The translations under genes were made by a program, and so were the position numbers. Below, piece after piece: positions 60,492 to 64,000 of a stretch of 64,000 nt of DNA. The DNA is from Fodinicola acaciae (lineage in GTDB: Bacteria > Actinomycetota > Actinomycetes > Mycobacteriales > HKI-0501). The notes beneath the pieces were generated by a model. That model saw only the letters and a list, made by a program, of their open reading frames with translations. It did not search any database and was not told where the DNA came from. Location: the NCBI RefSeq assembly GCF_010993745.1, contig NZ_WOTN01000003.1, forward strand, positions 372,001 to 436,000, given 5' to 3'. The stretch's first letter is position 1. The number at the start of each line of letters is the position of its first letter.

Positions 60492-60517
60492 CTCGAACGG
60501 CATGCTCGAACGGCATG
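60492..60517. repeat. 13-bp tandem duplication before the DUF6801-type gene
   Basis: CTCGAACGGCATG occurs twice in direct succession, covering the alternative ATG at 60503 and a second out-of-frame ATG. It looks like a recent local duplication that created extra start-like sites. Confidence 0.7.
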
Positions 60518-60577
60518 GTGGCGTCGGAAAACCTCGCCCGGCGCCACCAGCCGCTCATTTCGCCAGACCGCTGCGAC

Positions 60578-61189
60578 TTACGGGCTGGTGATGTGGATCG
60601 TGGCCGGGCTGACCTGATAGCTGGCCGAGAAGGTCGGGTGGTCGCCGTTGTGCATCAGGCCGAGGCAGTTGACCACATTGGACACCGTGAGCTGCGTTCC
60701 CTGCGCACCGTTCAACGCCGGGTCGACCTTGAGCACGGCGGTCGAGTTGGTGTACGTGCCGGCGACGGATCCGGTCACGTCGGCGGTGCAGGCCGGGCCC
60801 TGCAGATGCGCGGAAACATTGGTGATCGTGCCGGTCACCACGTCGCTGCCGTCGTACGACACCGCGTTCAGCGACCACGGAAGTCCTGGCTGCACGGTGA
60901 AAGTCAGGCCGGCCGGGCCGGAACAGGTGTTGAACGCCGCCGACGTGATCGAGGCGATGCCGGCGCCGGCCTGTCCGGAGCCGTTGGCGATCGTGCCGCC
61001 GGCGGTGGCCGACTGACAGGTCAGCGTCACGTTGCCGTCTTTCAGCGTGGTCACGCCGGCGGTCGCGGTCAGCGTTCCTGGGCTGCCGGTGACCGTCCAC
61101 GTGTCGTCGGCCTGTGCCGGCGCCGACGCGAAGGCCAGCGCGGCCGTCGCGATTCCGGTTACCAGCACACTTGCTAGTCGCTTGCGCAC
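60578..61189 (-). CDS. Secreted protein of unknown function, first gene of the mce transcript
   Basis: A 203-residue exported protein with signal peptide RKRLASVLVTGIATAALAFA, cut near AQA, and a mature part rich in Thr, Gly and Val that looks all-beta (TWTVTGSPGTLTATAG, GNVTLTCQSATAGGTIANGS). Four cysteines could form two disulfides. The pattern recurs in actinomycete genes before mce operons, as I recall, but no function is assigned. The GTG at 61189 follows AAAGGAG. The 74-bp or larger gap to the DUF6801-type gene carries no evident promoter. Confidence 0.75.
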   Translation of the reverse strand: MRKRLASVLVTGIATAALAFASAPAQADDTWTVTGSPGTLTATAGVTTLKDGNVTLTCQSATAGGTIANGSGQAGAGIASITSAAFNTCSGPAGLTFTVQPGLPWSLNAVSYDGSDVVTGTITNVSAHLQGPACTADVTGSVAGTYTNSTAVLKVDPALNGAQGTQLTVSNVVNCLGLMHNGDHPTFSASYQVSPATIHITSP

Positions 61190-61592
61190 TTGGGTGCTCC
61201 TTTGCTGCGGGGCTTCGACGGCTTGCGCATCACGGTCGTACGGCCCTGCACCACCACGCCGTTTGGCCGACAGACAAGGAAAACTGTTGCGCCATCACCT
61301 CCTGTGACAGATCGCCGGCGCGCGGCGGTCCTCCGCCGACCTTGCTGCGCTGTGTGACCGTAGACACCCCGGCCTGGTTTTTCCAAGGTCGGCGGCGATT
61401 TTCTTTTCCCCGGCGCCGGATGTCCGGTTTTGTTCATCCGCCAGTAACAAAGAGCCGGATCCGCGACTGTCGGCCGATGACAATTACTGATCGGTCTACT
61501 GATCGGTAGCCGGTCATTCCGTACCGATTCAGGCCCAGGACAGGAAAACATCGGCGTTGTCACCGGCGGACAGTACGGTCACGGCGCTTTTG
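61190..61592. promoter_or_regulatory. Promoter region of the mce operon, with a tandem operator-like repeat
   Basis: This ~400-bp stretch carries no convincing gene. ACTGATCGGT occurs twice in direct order at 61486-61495 and 61498-61507, spaced by 12 bases, about one helix turn. Such repeats suit cooperative binding by a repressor. The sequence between 61190 and 61480 is featureless apart from Gly/Ala-codon-like GC blocks. Confidence 0.45.
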
Positions 61593-62205
61593 TCAGCGGC
61601 TGACAAACAACACTCTGGCGGCCGCGGTCCAGTGCAGGCTGGAAATCCCCAGCCGTCGCGCCGCGCGTACGTTTTCGGTGCGGTCGTCCAGGAAGTACGT
61701 CGACGCGTACGTGCCGCCGAGCAGCCGCAACGCGGCGGAGAACGCACGCGGATCCGGCTTGGCCAGGCGCAGGTCGCAGGAGAAGACGAAAGCGCTGACC
61801 ACCGACCGCCATTCCGGCTGCTCGCGTACGTGATCGGCCAGCTGCAACGGAAGGTTGCTGAGCACACCGAATCTTCACCCCGCTGGCGGCCCATTCCGCC
61901 GCCTGCCGCGCGACCGGCGCGCGTACGCACGTGTTGACCTGGATGTCCGCGGCAACCAGCTGCTCGACCAACGAGTCCGCGACAGCCAGGCCGCAGTCGA
62001 TGCCGACGGATCGCCAATATGACCGGACATCGAGCGTGTCGCGGTCGTAGCCATAGCGGTGCCGCCAGTACGCCGCGCGGAAAATCACCGGATCCGCGCC
62101 GGCGATGGCGGCCAGCCGGCGGAAGTCGGCCGCTCCGGCGAGCCGCGCCAGCACACCGCAGTAGTCGAACAGGACCGTACTCGTGCCATCCGGCAGCGCG
62201 ATCAT
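61593..62205 (-). pseudogene. HAD-superfamily hydrolase gene with a single-base frameshift
   Basis: The 5' frame encodes a HAD N-terminus (TSTVLFDYCGVLARLAGAAD), where FDYCGVL replaces the usual FDxDGTL/GVL motif, up to AAEWAASGVKI. The remaining motifs are in another frame: VLSNLPLQLADHVREQPEWR (motif II), RLAKPDPRAFSAALRLLGGT (motif III Lys) and FLDDRTENVRAARRLGISS (motif IV). One extra base, apparently a T near 61869, breaks the frame. It could be a null allele or assembly error. The start overlaps the MFS stop (ATGA). Confidence 0.85.
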
Positions 62206-63434
62206 GACCGGACCGGCGACGCGGCCGGCTCGGTCGTCGCGGCTGGCGCTGGCCGCAGGATCGGTGCCAGCACAGCGATGACGACGACCAGTACGACGGG
62301 AATGCCGAGAGCGAGCGGCAAACCGATCAGTGAGGCGGCCGCGCCGATGCCGACCGGCCCGAGCAGCATGCCGGCATAACCGGTGCCGACCACCGCGCCG
62401 AGGTCACGGCCACCGCGCTCCGGATTGCGGTTGGCGGTGGCGGTGAAGATCTGCGGCACGATGCTGGCCAGTCCGAAACCGAAGACGCCGAAGCCGATGG
62501 CGGCGCCGACCGGATGGTTGACCAGCAGGCCGACCGCCATGCCGAGCGCGCCGACACCGGCCGACAACTGCACCAGTCGTACGGGTCCGAGCCACATCGC
62601 CAGCCGGTCGCCGATGAACCGGCCGATCGTCATGGTGACCGAGAAAACGCCGTAACCGATCGCCGCGACACCGGCCGACGTGCGCAGGTTCTCCTGCAGA
62701 TAAAGCGAACTCCAGTCGGCGACCGATCCCTCGGCGAGGAAACAGAACATCGCCAGCAGCGCCAACACGACCACGGCGAACGACGGTCCGCGGCGACGCG
62801 GCGCGGCGGCGGCCGGCTCGGCCGAGACCGTACGCGTGCCGGGTCGCGGCAGCAGCCAGAACGGCGCGAGGCAGGCGATCACCAGCATCAGCACCGTGCC
62901 GGCGGCGAAAGTCGGCAGGGCCGGCACCCCGAGAGCCGCCAGCGCGCCACCGAAAAGCGAGCCGGCGAAACCGCCAACGCTGAAAACCGCATGGAAAGAG
63001 GTCATGATCGGCCGGCCGTAGGCGCGCTCGACCTCGACCGCGTGCGCGTTCATGCCGACATCGAGCGAGTTGAACACCGCGCCAAAGCAGAAAAGGCCGA
63101 CGACCAGCCAAAAGTACGTCGGCGCGAGTGCCGGCAACATGAGCACGACGCAGGCCAGCAGCCCGGCCGGCACACAGACCGCTCGACTGCTGAACCGGTC
63201 AACCAGCCGGCCGACAAAGGGAATGCAGAAAATCGAGCCGATGCCGAACGCGAGCAGCGCGAAGCTCAGCTGGCTCTTGTCGATGCCCAGACCGGCCTTG
63301 ATGTCGGGAATACGAACGGCCCAGGTGGCCGCGACCGTCCCCATCACGAAGAAATAGCCGTTGACGGCCCACCGGGCCTTGCGGAAACGCAGGTCCACCG
63401 GCGCGGTGGCAAACAGCTTGCGCAGGTCAGACAC
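62202..63434 (-). CDS. MFS transporter (YbjJ-like)
   Basis: A 410-residue, about 12-helix transporter. The first half holds GRLVDRFSSRAVCVPAGLLA (motif A) and FGAVFNSLDVGMNAHAVEVE with the conserved NAHAVxxE found in YbjJ-like permeases, and the second half repeats the fold (IGRFIGDRLAMWLGPVRLVQ). Transported compound unknown, perhaps sugars given the neighbouring DeoR regulator. GTG at 63434 overlaps the DeoR stop by 8 bases, and its stop overlaps the HAD gene, so DeoR, MFS and HAD are one transcript. Confidence 0.88.
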   Translation of the reverse strand: MSDLRKLFATAPVDLRFRKARWAVNGYFFVMGTVAATWAVRIPDIKAGLGIDKSQLSFALLAFGIGSIFCIPFVGRLVDRFSSRAVCVPAGLLACVVLMLPALAPTYFWLVVGLFCFGAVFNSLDVGMNAHAVEVERAYGRPIMTSFHAVFSVGGFAGSLFGGALAALGVPALPTFAAGTVLMLVIACLAPFWLLPRPGTRTVSAEPAAAAPRRRGPSFAVVVLALLAMFCFLAEGSVADWSSLYLQENLRTSAGVAAIGYGVFSVTMTIGRFIGDRLAMWLGPVRLVQLSAGVGALGMAVGLLVNHPVGAAIGFGVFGFGLASIVPQIFTATANRNPERGGRDLGAVVGTGYAGMLLGPVGIGAAASLIGLPLALGIPVVLVVVIAVLAPILRPAPAATTEPAASPVRS

Positions 63435-63999
63435 GGCGCACCTCGACTCCGGCCGACTCGAAGTCGGCGACGATGCGGTCCGGCGCGTTGGTGTCGGTGA
63501 TCAGCATGTCGATCCGCGACAGCGAGCAGACGTGACCGAGCGCCGTGCGTGAGAACTTGGTGGAGTCCGCGACCGCGATGACCCGGCGGCTGGAGTCCAT
63601 TGCCGCCTGCTTCACGTCGACGTCGTCCAGGTCGTACGTGGTCACGCCGTGCTCGGCGGAAATGCCGCAGCAGCCCATGATCACGGTGTCGAACCGCAGC
63701 GACCGCAGGGCACTTGTGGTGAGGTGGCCGGTGAAAACCAGCTCGGCGGCACGTACGGTGCCACCTGGCATCAGCAGTCGTACGCCGTTGACATCGCACG
63801 CCGGCGAGGTCAGCACGTTGGCGACGTGCATGCCCAGCGGCATCGCGGTGATCCGCCGGCCGTACAGCGCGCGGGCGACCTCGCGGCCGGTGGTGCCGCC
63901 GTCGATGACGACCGCCTCGCCGTCGGCGACCAGCTCGGCGGCCGCCGCGCCGATCCGCTTCTTGGCGTCCAGCTCCTCCAGCTCGCGCAGCGCGAACGG
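63427..63999 (-). CDS. DeoR/GlpR-family transcriptional regulator, C-terminal part (truncated by window edge)
   Basis: About 190 residues of the DeoR sensor domain, beginning PFALRELEELDAKKRIGAAA and continuing LVADGEAVVIDGGTTGREVA, VRLLMPGGTVRAAELVFTGH, and GCCGISAEHGVTTYDLDDVD with VKQAAMDSSRRVIAVADSTK. These are the phosphosugar-binding motifs of the family. The N-terminal HTH is outside the window. It likely controls the overlapping MFS and HAD genes in response to a sugar phosphate. Confidence 0.9.
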   Translation of the reverse strand, partial: PFALRELEELDAKKRIGAAAAELVADGEAVVIDGGTTGREVARALYGRRITAMPLGMHVANVLTSPACDVNGVRLLMPGGTVRAAELVFTGHLTTSALRSLRFDTVIMGCCGISAEHGVTTYDLDDVDVKQAAMDSSRRVIAVADSTKFSRTALGHVCSLSRIDMLITDTNAPDRIVADFESAGVEVRRV

Positions 64000-64000
64000 C

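Noticed and set aside
61174-61563. A 129-residue minus-strand frame in the mce upstream region
   Set aside because: Basic, low-complexity translation without any family resemblance, overlapping the secreted-protein start; treated as non-coding.
1-64000. tRNA, rRNA, CRISPR, replication origin, prophage
   Set aside because: I looked for cloverleaf, array and integrase/origin-type signals and found none that I could support.

Overview
This 64 kb window is high-GC DNA from an actinomycete (Actinomycetota). Four things point that way: a complete yrbE/mce lipid-import operon, a mycothiol-dependent-nitroreductase-like DsbA protein, the 180-kDa NAD glutamate dehydrogenase, and a MetM-like methyltransferase plus GH57 gene pair lying in the same neighbourhood as etfAB and iscS, as in mycobacteria. 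GTG and TTG starts and 4-base ATGA/GTGA stop-start overlaps are common. I cannot name the genus. No tRNA, rRNA, CRISPR array or prophage was recognised.

Left part (1-13 kb). A truncated LysR-type regulator is followed by a minus-strand operon for a soluble NAD-dependent molybdenum formate dehydrogenase (fdsG-fdsB-fdsA-fdsD-moeA). Its maturation genes (a DUF6457 protein and fdhD) lie next to it. Convergent with fdhD is a compact lasso-peptide cluster: precursor, cyclase, RRE protein and leader peptidase. Its predicted core peptide, GSAYLLYDADTGNGYTS, is not one I recognise. A Gfo/Idh/MocA oxidoreductase and a ThuA-like protein follow.

Middle (13-47 kb). This holds the large NAD glutamate dehydrogenase, a TetR/membrane-protein pair with a palindromic operator, a lipoprotein carboxylesterase, and two NarL-type two-component systems. 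It also holds a frameshifted DUF222/HNH gene, a VOC protein, an excalibur protein, a cobalamin adenosyltransferase and a thioredoxin-TPR protein. Next come iscS, etfBA, a TetR-controlled TauE/SafE permease-sulfotransferase pair, an acyl-CoA synthetase/acyl-CoA dehydrogenase/TetR operon, and the MetM-like methyltransferase with a GH57 branching enzyme. The part ends with a MocR regulator divergent from the DsbA-like protein, a questin-oxidase-like protein, an MFS transporter, a MOSC protein and a PucR-type regulator. Two broken regulator genes (AbrB/VapB-like and XRE/YozG-like) sit between genes. A 174-bp MITE-like element with 21-bp terminal inverted repeats is inserted just upstream of the PucR gene.

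Right part (47.9-64 kb). The minus strand carries a full mce operon: two secreted proteins, yrbEA, yrbEB, mceA-F, then two pairs of Mce-associated proteins separated by another secreted protein. That protein is homologous to the one encoded upstream of yrbEA. Together these would form a lipid or steroid ABC importer in the cell envelope; its ATPase (MceG/Mkl) is not in this window. The end holds a frameshifted HAD phosphatase gene, an MFS transporter and a truncated DeoR regulator.
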